Assembly (NCBI GenBank): GCA_025963955.1
Contig: JAOPZU010000208.1
Location: 1-13,908 of the forward strand
Length of the DNA stretch: 13,908 nt
Direction of reading: 5' to 3'
Source: Solirubrobacterales bacterium
GTDB lineage: Bacteria > Actinomycetota > Thermoleophilia > Solirubrobacterales > Solirubrobacteraceae
Shown: piece by piece, positions 6,597-13,695 of the stretch
Layout: each line of letters opens with the position of its first letter
How positions within the stretch are numbered: the first letter of the stretch is position 1
Notes under the pieces: model-generated
What the model saw: only the letters and a program-made list of their open reading frames with translations
Database searches by the model: none
Told to the model about the DNA's origin: nothing
Translations under genes and position numbers: made by a program

Positions 6597-6615
6597 CAGC
6601 TCAACGCGCGAGCTG
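6597..6615 (+). terminator. Hairpin after the large exported-protein gene
   Basis: CAGCTC (6597-6602) and GAGCTG (6610-6615) form a six-pair hairpin with a seven-base loop, starting 35 bases after the stop codon and before the TetR promoter. It lacks a T-run, so a terminator role is tentative. Confidence 0.35.
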
Positions 6616-6643
6616 AGAGGTAGCCGCAGCCGACCCTCGCGGA

Positions 6644-6663
6644 GGTTGAACGATCGTTCAACC
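6644..6663. promoter_or_regulatory. Operator 1: perfect 20-bp palindrome
   Basis: The site is a perfect palindrome, core TTGAACGATCGTTCAA (6646-6661) extended by GG and CC. TetR dimers typically bind palindromes of this length placed directly before their own gene. It lies 44 bases upstream of the TetR start and just upstream of the proposed -35 box. Confidence 0.82.
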
Positions 6664-6668
6664 AATCC

Positions 6669-6684
6669 TTGAAAGAACGTTCAA
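6669..6684. promoter_or_regulatory. Operator 2: second copy of the palindrome
   Basis: TTGAAAGAACGTTCAA matches the core of operator 1 at 14 of 16 positions, with the half-sites TTGAA/TTCAA kept. The two centres are 23 bp apart, about two helical turns, so two dimers could sit on nearly the same face of the DNA. This copy covers the proposed -35 box. Confidence 0.72.
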
Positions 6685-6698
6685 ACATGTGCGATGAT
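6669..6698 (+). promoter_or_regulatory. Likely promoter of the TetR-carboxylase operon
   Basis: TTGAAA (6669-6674) and GATGAT (6693-6698) are 18 bases apart. Transcription would start within a base or two of the ATG at 6707, which lacks a Shine-Dalgarno, so the regulator mRNA is probably leaderless. Operator 2 overlaps the -35 box, so bound repressor would block RNA polymerase. Confidence 0.4.
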
Positions 6699-6706
6699 GA
6701 TCGGGC

Positions 6707-7378
6707 ATGGCGCCGGCACGCACCACACGCCGCCCCAGGCCGCGCAACAGCTCTGCGTTGCCACCTCGGCCGGAGCCGCCACGGGGTGCGGAGGCGACGG
6801 CGGAGAAGCTGCTCCAGGCCGCGCACGAGCTGCTCGACGCGAGCGCCGGCGTCGAGCCGTCGGTCAGCCAGATCTGCGAGCGCGCCGGGGTGAAGCTCGC
6901 GATGGTCTCCTACTGCTTCGGCGGCAAGGCGCAGCTGCTCGAAGCGCTCTTCGACCGCGTCATCGGCGGGATGATGGCCGAGCAGGAGGCGCTCGCGGCG
7001 CGCGGGCTGCCGCCCGAGGAGACGCTGGCCGTGCAGGTCGAGGCGACCGTGCGCAACCTGGTCCGCTACCCGTACGTCCACTCCCTCGGTCCGCGGCTCG
7101 CCGCCGGCGAGCGCGCGGTGACCCGGATGTCGGAGACCTTCGTGCGGCCGACGCGCGACTTCTACGCGCGGCTCATCGACGACGGCGTCGCCTCGGGAGT
7201 CTTCCGCCCCATCGATCCGGAGCTGCTCGTGTTCTCGGTGGTGGGGATGTGCGACTTCCTGTTCGTGGCGCGGGATTGGCACGAGGACGCCGGCAAGCGG
7301 ATGGACAAGGACCTCATCGAGCGGTTCGTCAGGCACACCGTGGAGTTCGTGCTCCACGGCGTCGCGGCGGATCGCTGA
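6707..7378 (+). CDS. TetR/AcrR-family transcriptional regulator
   Basis: A 223-residue regulator. After a disordered Arg/Pro-rich tail (residues 1-28) comes a standard TetR DNA-binding domain: helix 1 around TAEKLLQAAHELLDA (31-45), then the helix-turn-helix VSQICERAGVKLAMVSYCF (53-71) and the usual GGKAQLLEALFD after it. The remaining helices form the ligand-binding and dimer half, with no recognisable ligand motif. Two palindromes directly upstream are the expected binding sites, so it probably represses itself and the two carboxylase genes that follow 25 bases later. The inducer is presumably an acyl-CoA or acid related to the carboxylase substrate (inference). The long basic N-terminal tail before helix 1 is unusual and may add DNA contacts. 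It could begin later, but no better start with a Shine-Dalgarno is seen. Confidence 0.93.
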   Translation: MAPARTTRRPRPRNSSALPPRPEPPRGAEATAEKLLQAAHELLDASAGVEPSVSQICERAGVKLAMVSYCFGGKAQLLEALFDRVIGGMMAEQEALAARGLPPEETLAVQVEATVRNLVRYPYVHSLGPRLAAGERAVTRMSETFVRPTRDFYARLIDDGVASGVFRPIDPELLVFSVVGMCDFLFVARDWHEDAGKRMDKDLIERFVRHTVEFVLHGVAADR

Positions 7379-7403
7379 GCCTCAAGGAGCAAGGGAGCAG
7401 CAC

Positions 7404-9017
7404 ATGCCGGTATTCGAGTCGAAGGTCGATGCGTCTGCGGACGCCTTCAAGCGCAACCGCGAGGACATGCTGGCGCTCGTGGCCAACCTGCGCGCCCTCG
7501 AGGCCCAGGCGCACGCACGCGCCGAGAAGGCCGCCGAGCGCGTGCACGCCCGCGGCCAGCTCCTGCCGCGTGAACGGCTGGCAGCGCTGCTGGATCCCGG
7601 GGCGCCGGTGCTCGAGCTGCGCTCGATCGCCGGGTACGACCCGGGCGAACGCGGCGAGACGATCCCGGGCGGCGGGATGATCACCGTCATCGGCTACATC
7701 AGCGGAACACGATGCGTCGTCATCGCCAACGATGCCGCCATCGACGCCGGGTCGCTCACCATCCCGGGCAGCGAGAAGCTCATCCGGGCCGAGGAAGTGG
7801 CGCTGGAGAACCGTTTGCCGTGCGTGTTCCTCGTGGAGTCGGCGGGTGGGAACCTGCTGACCTACCGCGTGGAGTTCTGGCACCGCGCGGGGCGGATGTT
7901 CGCGATGCAGGCCAAGCTCAGCGCGGCCGGCATCCCCGTCATCACCGTGCAGCACGGTTCGGGGACCGCGGGCGGGGCCTACTACCCGGGCATGTCCGAT
8001 GTCGTCATCGGCGTCAAGGAGCGCGGCTTCGCCTTCCTCGCCGGGCCGCCGCTGCTGAAGGCCGCCACGGGCGAGGTCGCGGACGCCGAGGAGCTCGGGG
8101 GCATGGCCATGCACAGCACGGTCTCCGGGCTCGTCGAGCACGTTGCGGACTCCGACGAGGACGCGCTGCGGATCTGCCGCGACGTGGTCGCACGGCTGCG
8201 CTGGGGTGCGTCGCGGCCGGCGCTCGGCGGCGCTTTCGACCCGCCGCTGCGCGATCCCGACGAGCTCGCCGGCGTCGTCCCGGTCGACCCGAAGAAGCCC
8301 TACGACTGCCGGGAGGTCATCGCGCGCCTGGCCGACGGATCGGAGCTCTTGGAGTTCAGCCCGCTCTTCGGCCCGATGACGGTCTGCGCCGAGACGACCG
8401 TCCACGGCCTGCCGGCGGCGTTCATCGCCAACAACGGCGTCATCGACAACGCCGGCGCGGCCAAGGCCACGCACTTCATCCAGCGCTGCACGCAGCTCGG
8501 AATCCCCTTGGTCTTCCTGCAGAACATCAACGGCTACATGGTCGGCGTCGCCTCCGAGCGCGGCGGGATGATCAAGAACGGGTCGAAGATGATCCAGGCC
8601 GTCGCGACCACCACCGTCCCGAAGTTCACGCTCAGCATCGGCGCGTCCTTCGGCGCCGGCAACTACGGGATGTGCGGCCAGGCCTACGACCCGCGGCTCA
8701 TCCTCTCCTGGCCCAACGCGCGCTTCGGGGTGATGGGCTCCGAGCAGGCGGCGGGCACGATGCGCATCGTCGCCGAGGCCAAGGCGCAGCGCACCGGCAC
8801 GCCCGTCGTCGAGGCGGAGATGCGGACCTACACCGACGAGATCACCGCGTACTACGACGCGCAGGAGCCGGCCTTCATCACCTCGGGACGCTCGTGCGAC
8901 GACGGCGTCATCGACCCGCGCCACAGCCGGAACGTGCTCGGCTTCTCACTGGCGATGAGCGCCGAAGCCGAGGCGACGACGCCCCGACCGCTCTCCTTCG
9001 GCGTGGGGCGCATCTGA
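7404..9017 (+). CDS. Acyl-CoA carboxylase beta subunit (methylcrotonyl/geranyl-CoA type)
   Basis: A 537-residue carboxyltransferase of normal length, which moves the carboxyl group from carboxybiotin to an acyl-CoA. The two crotonase-like halves are visible. The first has HGSGTAGGAYYPGMSD (184-199) and FLAGPPLLKAATGE (211-224); the second has FLQNINGYMVG (371-381) and GASFGAGNYGMCG (413-425), with the Gly-Gly and Ala-Gly peptide motifs that build the oxyanion holes. FLQN-x-x-G-[FY]-MVG is the form seen in methylcrotonyl- and geranyl-CoA carboxylases, whereas acetyl/propionyl-CoA carboxylases have FVDVPGF there. The substrate is therefore probably a branched 2-enoyl-CoA, as in leucine or acyclic-terpene breakdown. 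The ATG follows AAGGAG and GGGAG. The gene overlaps the alpha subunit in a TGATG junction, so the two are translationally coupled. The exact substrate is not settled by sequence. Confidence 0.93.
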   Translation: MPVFESKVDASADAFKRNREDMLALVANLRALEAQAHARAEKAAERVHARGQLLPRERLAALLDPGAPVLELRSIAGYDPGERGETIPGGGMITVIGYISGTRCVVIANDAAIDAGSLTIPGSEKLIRAEEVALENRLPCVFLVESAGGNLLTYRVEFWHRAGRMFAMQAKLSAAGIPVITVQHGSGTAGGAYYPGMSDVVIGVKERGFAFLAGPPLLKAATGEVADAEELGGMAMHSTVSGLVEHVADSDEDALRICRDVVARLRWGASRPALGGAFDPPLRDPDELAGVVPVDPKKPYDCREVIARLADGSELLEFSPLFGPMTVCAETTVHGLPAAFIANNGVIDNAGAAKATHFIQRCTQLGIPLVFLQNINGYMVGVASERGGMIKNGSKMIQAVATTTVPKFTLSIGASFGAGNYGMCGQAYDPRLILSWPNARFGVMGSEQAAGTMRIVAEAKAQRTGTPVVEAEMRTYTDEITAYYDAQEPAFITSGRSCDDGVIDPRHSRNVLGFSLAMSAEAEATTPRPLSFGVGRI

Positions 9018-10972
9018 TGAGCTTCGACACGCTGCTGATCGCCAACCGCGGCGAGATCGCCGTCCGCGTCGCGCGCACCGCACGTCGCATGGGGCTGCGG
9101 ACCGTCGCCGTCCACTCCGACGTCGACGCCCACGCGCCGCACGTCGCCGCCTGCGACCTCGCCGTCGCCATCGGCCCCGCGCCCGCGCCCGAGTCCTACC
9201 TGCGCATGGACAAGGTCCTCGACGCAGCGCGCCGCACGGGCGCAGGCGCCGTTCATCCCGGCTACGGCTTCCTCTCCGAGAACGCGGCGTTCGCCGAGGC
9301 GTGCGAGCAGGCCGGGATCACCTGGGTGGGACCGCCGCCTCGGGCAATCACCGAGATGGGCGACAAGGCATCGGCCAAGCGGCTCATGCGCGACGCCGGG
9401 GTCCCCGTCGTCCCCGGCTACGAAGGCGACGACCAGTCCGATGAGCGCCTGCTCGCCGAGGGGACGCAGATCGGGTTCCCGCTGATGGTCAAGGCCGCAG
9501 CGGGCGGCGGCGGCAAGGGCATGCGCCTGGTGACCGAGGCGGCAGCGCTGCCCGACGCTCTGGCCGCGGCCCGCCGCGAGTCGATGAGCGCCTTCGGCTC
9601 CGACGTGCTCCTGCTCGAGCGTGCCGTCGTGCGCCCGCGTCACGTCGAGATCCAGGTGCTCGCTGACAGCCACGGCCATTGCGTGCACCTCAACGAGCGC
9701 GACTGCTCCGTGCAGCGCCGCCACCAGAAGGTCGTGGAGGAGGCGCCGAGCCCGGCGGTCGACCACGAGCTGCGGGCCCGCATGGGCGCCGCAGGAGTCG
9801 CCGCAGCGCAGGCCGTCGACTACGTCGGCGTCGGGACGATCGAGTTCCTGCTCGACGAGTCCGGCGCCTTCTTCTTCCTCGAGATGAACACGCGGCTGCA
9901 GGTGGAGCATCCGGTGACGGAGGCGATCACCGGGCTCGATCTCGTCGAGTGGCAGTTGCGCGTCGCCCGCGGTGAGCACCTCGCGTTCGGCCAGGAGGAC
10001 GTCCGGCTCGACGGGCACGCGATCGAGGTACGGCTCTACGCCGAGGATCCCGCGCGGGGGTACCTCCCCGCCACCGGCGTGCTCCGCCGCTGGCGGACGC
10101 CGACGGATGAGGGCGTGCGCGTCGACGCGGGCGTCACCGAGGGCAGCGAGATCACGCCGCACTACGACCCGATGATCGCGAAGGTCATCGCGCACGGCGT
10201 CGATCGCGAGCAGGCGCGGGCGCGCCTCGTGCAGGCGCTGCAGCGGACAACGGCCCTGGGCACGGTGACCAACCGCGCCATGCTGATCGCGACGCTCCGT
10301 GAACCCGCGTTCGCGAGCGGCGCGGTGACCACCGCGTTCCTCGAGGAGCACGACCCGACTCCGCCCGTCGTCGGGACGACCGAGCTCGCGGCGATCGCGA
10401 CCGCGCGCTACACCGCGCTGCGGAAGGACGCGGCCCAGACCGCTCACGGCATCGCAGGATGGTCGTCCTCCGGTGAGCTCCAGGCGCGCTGGCGCTGGCG
10501 GCACGGTGAGCAGGACCACCTGATCGTCCTGCGCGAGAGCACCGAGGGGGTGACGGTCGACGTCGATGGCACGACGCACCAGGTCCAGTTGTCGGAAGCA
10601 CGGCCGGAGGTCGACGATGCGGTCATCCCGATCATCGTCGTGCCAGAAGGTGTCCGCCTCCACGCCGCCTTCGGGGACCTCGACGTGGAGCTCCTCGACG
10701 TCAACCTGCTGCCGTCCGGTACCGGCGCGTCCGCCGGCGCCGGCGTCATCACCGCACCCATGCACGGCAAGGTCATCGCTGTCGCCGCCACCGTCGGGGA
10801 CGAGGTGAGGGCCGGGCAGCGACTCGTCGTCCTCGAGGCGATGAAGATGGAGCACGAGCTCGTTGCGGAGGTCGACGGCGTGCTCGAGGAGATCGTGGCG
10901 CTCGGCGCACAGGTCGACGCGAACCAGGCCGTGGCTCGGGTCTCGTCTGAGACAACGGGTGACGACGCGTGA
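9017..10972 (+). CDS. Acyl-CoA carboxylase alpha subunit (biotin carboxylase + biotin carrier)
   Basis: A 651-residue subunit that carboxylates its own biotin with ATP and bicarbonate and hands it to the beta subunit. The N-terminal domain starts with LLIANRGEIAVRV. The ATP-grasp loop is KAAAGGGGKGM (159-169) and the catalytic signature is EMNTRLQVEHPVTE (289-302, with Glu289, Asn291 and Arg293). A biotin-carboxylase C-terminal domain follows to about residue 440. A less conserved stretch (about 440-575) corresponds to the subunit-contact region. The C-terminal biotinyl domain has APMHGKV and EAMKMEH with the biotin-accepting Lys610. Length and layout match methylcrotonyl-CoA carboxylase alpha subunits. 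The ATG overlaps the beta-subunit stop by one base. An upstream in-frame extension exists but runs across the beta gene and is not coding. Confidence 0.95.
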   Translation: MSFDTLLIANRGEIAVRVARTARRMGLRTVAVHSDVDAHAPHVAACDLAVAIGPAPAPESYLRMDKVLDAARRTGAGAVHPGYGFLSENAAFAEACEQAGITWVGPPPRAITEMGDKASAKRLMRDAGVPVVPGYEGDDQSDERLLAEGTQIGFPLMVKAAAGGGGKGMRLVTEAAALPDALAAARRESMSAFGSDVLLLERAVVRPRHVEIQVLADSHGHCVHLNERDCSVQRRHQKVVEEAPSPAVDHELRARMGAAGVAAAQAVDYVGVGTIEFLLDESGAFFFLEMNTRLQVEHPVTEAITGLDLVEWQLRVARGEHLAFGQEDVRLDGHAIEVRLYAEDPARGYLPATGVLRRWRTPTDEGVRVDAGVTEGSEITPHYDPMIAKVIAHGVDREQARARLVQALQRTTALGTVTNRAMLIATLREPAFASGAVTTAFLEEHDPTPPVVGTTELAAIATARYTALRKDAAQTAHGIAGWSSSGELQARWRWRHGEQDHLIVLRESTEGVTVDVDGTTHQVQLSEARPEVDDAVIPIIVVPEGVRLHAAFGDLDVELLDVNLLPSGTGASAGAGVITAPMHGKVIAVAATVGDEVRAGQRLVVLEAMKMEHELVAEVDGVLEEIVALGAQVDANQAVARVSSETTGDDA

Positions 10973-11225
10973 GCGCCTTCGTCAAGGACCCGCACGCAAA
11001 GGCCGGACGCGGTCGAGTTGGACATCCGAGACAGGGTTGCGCGCTCGACGCTGTCCCGGCCTGAGGTCATGAACGCGCTGGACGGGGAGATGCGTCCGCG
11101 GCCTGCTCATGGAGCTCGAGGCGACCCAGGACACCGCGCGTGTGGATCGGGCCTTGAGCGACTTCGTCGACGGCCTCCGGACCGCGCCCGCGAGCGCGTC
11201 TCACGTTGGTCTCGATTCGTCCTGA
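10969..11225 (+). pseudogene. Decayed enoyl-CoA hydratase remnant
   Basis: The stretch opens with GTGAGC overlapping the alpha-subunit stop, reading V-S-A-F-V, a plausible former start. The best piece lies in another frame (about 11012-11094): VELDIRDRVARSTLSRPEVM followed by NALDGEMR, the N-terminal signature of the enoyl-CoA hydratase/isomerase (crotonase) family, with the TLxRPxxxNALD core. A third frame (about 11097-11225) continues with RGLLMELEATQDTARV, which matches the next helix of the family, then unrelated-looking sequence to a stop at 11223. Functional family members are about 260 residues; this has fewer than 80 recognisable ones, in three frames, with the oxyanion-hole and catalytic regions missing. 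It follows the carboxylase genes, where a hydratase would catalyse the next step. Decay by frameshifts and a large deletion is inferred. Confidence 0.72.
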
Positions 11226-11253
11226 ACCTCGTGATCCGGGCGGCGGGGGCGGT

Positions 11254-11277
11254 AGCTTCCGGCTCCCGACCTGAGGT
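11254..11277 (+). promoter_or_regulatory. -10 box and ribosome binding site of the FG-GAP gene
   Basis: TAGCTT (11254-11259) resembles a -10 hexamer 24 bases before the GTG at 11283, but no convincing -35 box is seen. GAGG (11274-11277) is a Shine-Dalgarno at five-base spacing and supports the GTG start. Confidence 0.35.
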
Positions 11278-11282
11278 GTCCC

Positions 11283-13628
11283 GTGCTACCGGCCGTCTGT
11301 CTGCGTCGCCTCGTGCGGCACGCCTCGCTCCTGATGCTCGCCGTGGCCGGGTGCATCGTCCTACCGCCCGCACCAGCGGGTGCGGCGCTCACCGTCGACG
11401 GCACGACGCTCTTCGGGTTCGACAGCCAGGGGATGGCGGGCGCGTCCGTCTCGGCGGCGGGGGACGTCAACGGCGACGGCATCGCCGACGTGATCGTCGG
11501 CGCGCCGACGATCAGCACCACGAACGCCGGGTCCGCCCGCACCGAGAACGGCGAGGCGTTCGTGGTCTTCGGCCCGTTCGGCCTGCACGAGGTGATCTCG
11601 CTGGCCAAGCTCGGCACCCACGGCTTCCGGATCATCGGCGGCGACTTCTACGACGCCAAGGACCATCTCGGCACGTCCGTCGCCGGGGTCGGCGATCTCA
11701 ACGGCGACGGCTTCGCGGACGTCGCGGCGATGGCCGACCGGGGCGGTGCGGCGGGCACCAACGCGTTCAACGGCTACGCGGCGGTCGTCTACGGGGGCCC
11801 GTCCCACGCCGACGTCGACCTCAAGGCCGGGATCAACGCGCGCGGCTACCTCACCTATCTGCCCACGCCGTTCTACGCCCACATGTACCTGGCGGTGAGC
11901 GCCGCGGGCGACGTCAACGGTGACGGCCTGGCGGACATGATGTTCTCTGACCCCCAGTACTACGACGACGCGACGGGCAGCTGCACCCAGTGCTCGCAAG
12001 GCAACGTCTACGTCGCGTACGGCTCCGCCGTCTCGCCGGGAACGCGGAACGCCACGATGCTCGGGTCCGGCGGGTTCCGGATCGTGGGGTCGGGGGTGCG
12101 CGCGGACCTCGGCGTCGGGCTCGCGCCGGCTGGGGACGTCGACGGCGACGGCCTGGGAGACCTGCTCCTCGGGGAACCGCAGTGCGTCCCGAACGTCCAG
12201 GTGCCGTGCGGGGGCGGGGCCGCCTACGTCCTCTACGGGACGAAGTCGCTGCCGCCAACCATCACCATGCCGCCGACGTTGTCCACCGGCTTCCGCGTCA
12301 CCGCGCCGCCTCTCGCCGGTGGATTGGGCACCTCCGTGGCCGCGCCGGGCGACGTCAACGGGGACGGCCGCGCCGACCTGCTCCTCGGGATGCCGTACGC
12401 GGATTCCGGGGCCGGCCGGGCCTACGTCTTCCTGGCGCCGGCCCACCCGCCGGCGACGAACGACCTGGGCGCGCCGGGCGCCTCCGCCGTGCTCATAGAG
12501 GGCGGGGGGACCGACGCGCTGGGGACGGCCGTCGCACCGGCCGGCGACGTGGACGGCGACGGCGCCGCGGACGTCGTGATCAGCAGCCCGAACGCCGGAG
12601 CCAATCAGCGCGGCAGCGCCTACGTCCTGCGCGGGTTGCACGCGCCCGGGCTCCTGGACCTCGGGCTCGGCCTGACCTCGGCCGACGGGTACGAGCTCGC
12701 GGCGCCGAACGTCAGCCACCTCGGCAGCGCACTCGCGAACCTCGGGGATCTCGACGACGACGGCCGCGAGGACCTGCTGCTCGGCGCCCCGGCGGGCGAT
12801 CCGCCCTTCGTCCTGAACGGCGGCTTCGCCTACGTCCAGCGCGGCGCCCCGATCCCGTCCGTGACGACGGGCGGAGCCGGGGCACTCACCGCGACGGGCG
12901 CCGCCGTCGCGGTGACGGTCACACCGGCAGCCCAGCCGACGACGGTCCGGGTCGACTACGGCACCACGAACGCCCTCGGCGGCTCGACCGCCGTGATCGA
13001 CGCCGGGTCGGGATCCGCTCCCGTGATCCTCAGCGCCGGGCTCGCGGGCCTGCAGCCTGTGACGAGCTACCGCTACCGCGCGGTCGCGGTGAACGCGTCC
13101 GGGACGACCTACGGCCGCGTGCGGACGCTGGTCACGCCTGCAGCGCCGGAGGCGGAGGTCGTCTCGCCACCGACGACGCCCCCGACGACGCCACCGACGA
13201 CGCCACCGGTCGGGAACGGCCGGCTCCCGCCGGGGCTCGACGTCGTGGCGCCGACCGCACGCATCACCGTGCCACGGTGCCGTCTGGGGACGCGCCGTTG
13301 CCGCGCGGTCGCCGCGCGCGGATCCACGTGGCGCATGCTCCGCGGCACGGTGACGGACGCCGCCCCGTCGGCCGGGGTCCGCCGCGTGGAGGTCAGCGTG
13401 ACGCGCCGGCGCGGCCGGCGCTGCACGGCGCTCGGAACGCGCGGCTTCGTCCGGGTCCGCTGCAGCGCCGCGCCGCGGTACCTGCCAGCGACCGTGCGCG
13501 CCGGCACCTGGCGCCTGAGGCTCCGCGGGCTTCCGACCGGCCGGATCATCGTTCGCGCGCGGGCCGTGGACGCCGCCGGCCACGTGCAAGCGCCGCCGGT
13601 GAGCCGAACGCTGCGCTTGTCGTCGTGA
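11283..13628 (+). CDS. Exported FG-GAP repeat protein (integrin-alpha-like propeller)
   Basis: A 781-residue exported protein. Basic residues 9-13 and a hydrophobic core form the signal. Two exits are possible: a lipobox V-A-G-C at Cys24 (lipoprotein) or signal peptidase I after PAGA (about residue 34). Seven repeats of the form GD(V/L)(N/D)xDGxxD then begin at residues 61, 138, 210, 285, 357, 422 and 489, spaced 65-77 residues apart, each followed by a hydrophobic strand and often GxP. This is the calcium-binding FG-GAP pattern, and seven units make a complete beta-propeller. Residues about 525-625 form a fibronectin-III-like domain (VRVDYGTT, SYRYRAVAVN). A Thr-Pro linker (629-642) leads to a basic, Cys-containing beta domain (about 655-781). 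No sorting motif is seen. A role in adhesion or surface binding is inferred from the fold; the ligand is unknown. Confidence 0.93.
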   Translation: MLPAVCLRRLVRHASLLMLAVAGCIVLPPAPAGAALTVDGTTLFGFDSQGMAGASVSAAGDVNGDGIADVIVGAPTISTTNAGSARTENGEAFVVFGPFGLHEVISLAKLGTHGFRIIGGDFYDAKDHLGTSVAGVGDLNGDGFADVAAMADRGGAAGTNAFNGYAAVVYGGPSHADVDLKAGINARGYLTYLPTPFYAHMYLAVSAAGDVNGDGLADMMFSDPQYYDDATGSCTQCSQGNVYVAYGSAVSPGTRNATMLGSGGFRIVGSGVRADLGVGLAPAGDVDGDGLGDLLLGEPQCVPNVQVPCGGGAAYVLYGTKSLPPTITMPPTLSTGFRVTAPPLAGGLGTSVAAPGDVNGDGRADLLLGMPYADSGAGRAYVFLAPAHPPATNDLGAPGASAVLIEGGGTDALGTAVAPAGDVDGDGAADVVISSPNAGANQRGSAYVLRGLHAPGLLDLGLGLTSADGYELAAPNVSHLGSALANLGDLDDDGREDLLLGAPAGDPPFVLNGGFAYVQRGAPIPSVTTGGAGALTATGAAVAVTVTPAAQPTTVRVDYGTTNALGGSTAVIDAGSGSAPVILSAGLAGLQPVTSYRYRAVAVNASGTTYGRVRTLVTPAAPEAEVVSPPTTPPTTPPTTPPVGNGRLPPGLDVVAPTARITVPRCRLGTRRCRAVAARGSTWRMLRGTVTDAAPSAGVRRVEVSVTRRRGRRCTALGTRGFVRVRCSAAPRYLPATVRAGTWRLRLRGLPTGRIIVRARAVDAAGHVQAPPVSRTLRLSS
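13167..13208 (+). repeat. 12-bp tandem repeat encoding a Pro-Thr linker
   Basis: Three and a half copies of a 12-base unit (CCA CCG ACG ACG, with one CCC variant) lie in frame inside the FG-GAP gene and encode Pro-Pro-Thr-Thr repeats between the fibronectin-like and C-terminal domains. Such linkers are extended and often glycosylated. Copy number could vary between strains by slippage without breaking the frame. Confidence 0.85.
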
Positions 13629-13647
13629 GTGGAACCGACTGCCGGGG

Positions 13648-13662
13648 CGCGAGACGCTCGCG
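13648..13662 (+). terminator. Hairpin after the FG-GAP gene
   Basis: CGCGAG (13648-13653) and CTCGCG (13657-13662) form a six-pair stem with a three-base loop, 20 bases after the stop and flanked on both sides by GGGG. There is no T-run, so this is only a candidate terminator. Confidence 0.35.
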
Positions 13663-13695
13663 AGGGGCGCACGCCACCTCGCTCCCGATCAAAGC

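Noticed and set aside
7329..8924. Long minus-strand open frame opposite the carboxylase beta subunit
   Set aside because: Antisense of a fully conserved carboxyltransferase; composition typical of a shadow frame.
7712..9016. Upstream extension of the carboxylase alpha frame through the beta gene
   Set aside because: The extension overlaps the beta subunit in another frame, encodes Arg-rich sequence, and the true start LLIANRGEIA fits the ATG at 9017.
8852..10855. Long minus-strand open frame opposite the carboxylase alpha subunit
   Set aside because: The plus-strand gene has all catalytic motifs. The antisense product is His/Arg/Asp/Gly-rich with no family features.
11018..11923. Single 301-codon frame starting at TTG 11018 and running into the FG-GAP gene
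   Set aside because: Only its first about 26 codons resemble enoyl-CoA hydratase; the rest is a shadow of the FG-GAP gene in another frame. The stub is described as a pseudogene instead.
13167..13208. Short direct repeats considered as a CRISPR array or mobile-element end
   Set aside because: The units are 12 bases, contiguous, in frame and encode a Pro-Thr linker; there are no spacers.
11361..13589. Very long open frame on the minus strand opposite the FG-GAP gene (about 740 codons)
   Set aside because: It is antisense to a gene with seven clear domain repeats. Its product is Arg/Gly/Ala low-complexity with no recognisable domain, as expected from high-GC antisense frames that rarely meet stop codons.
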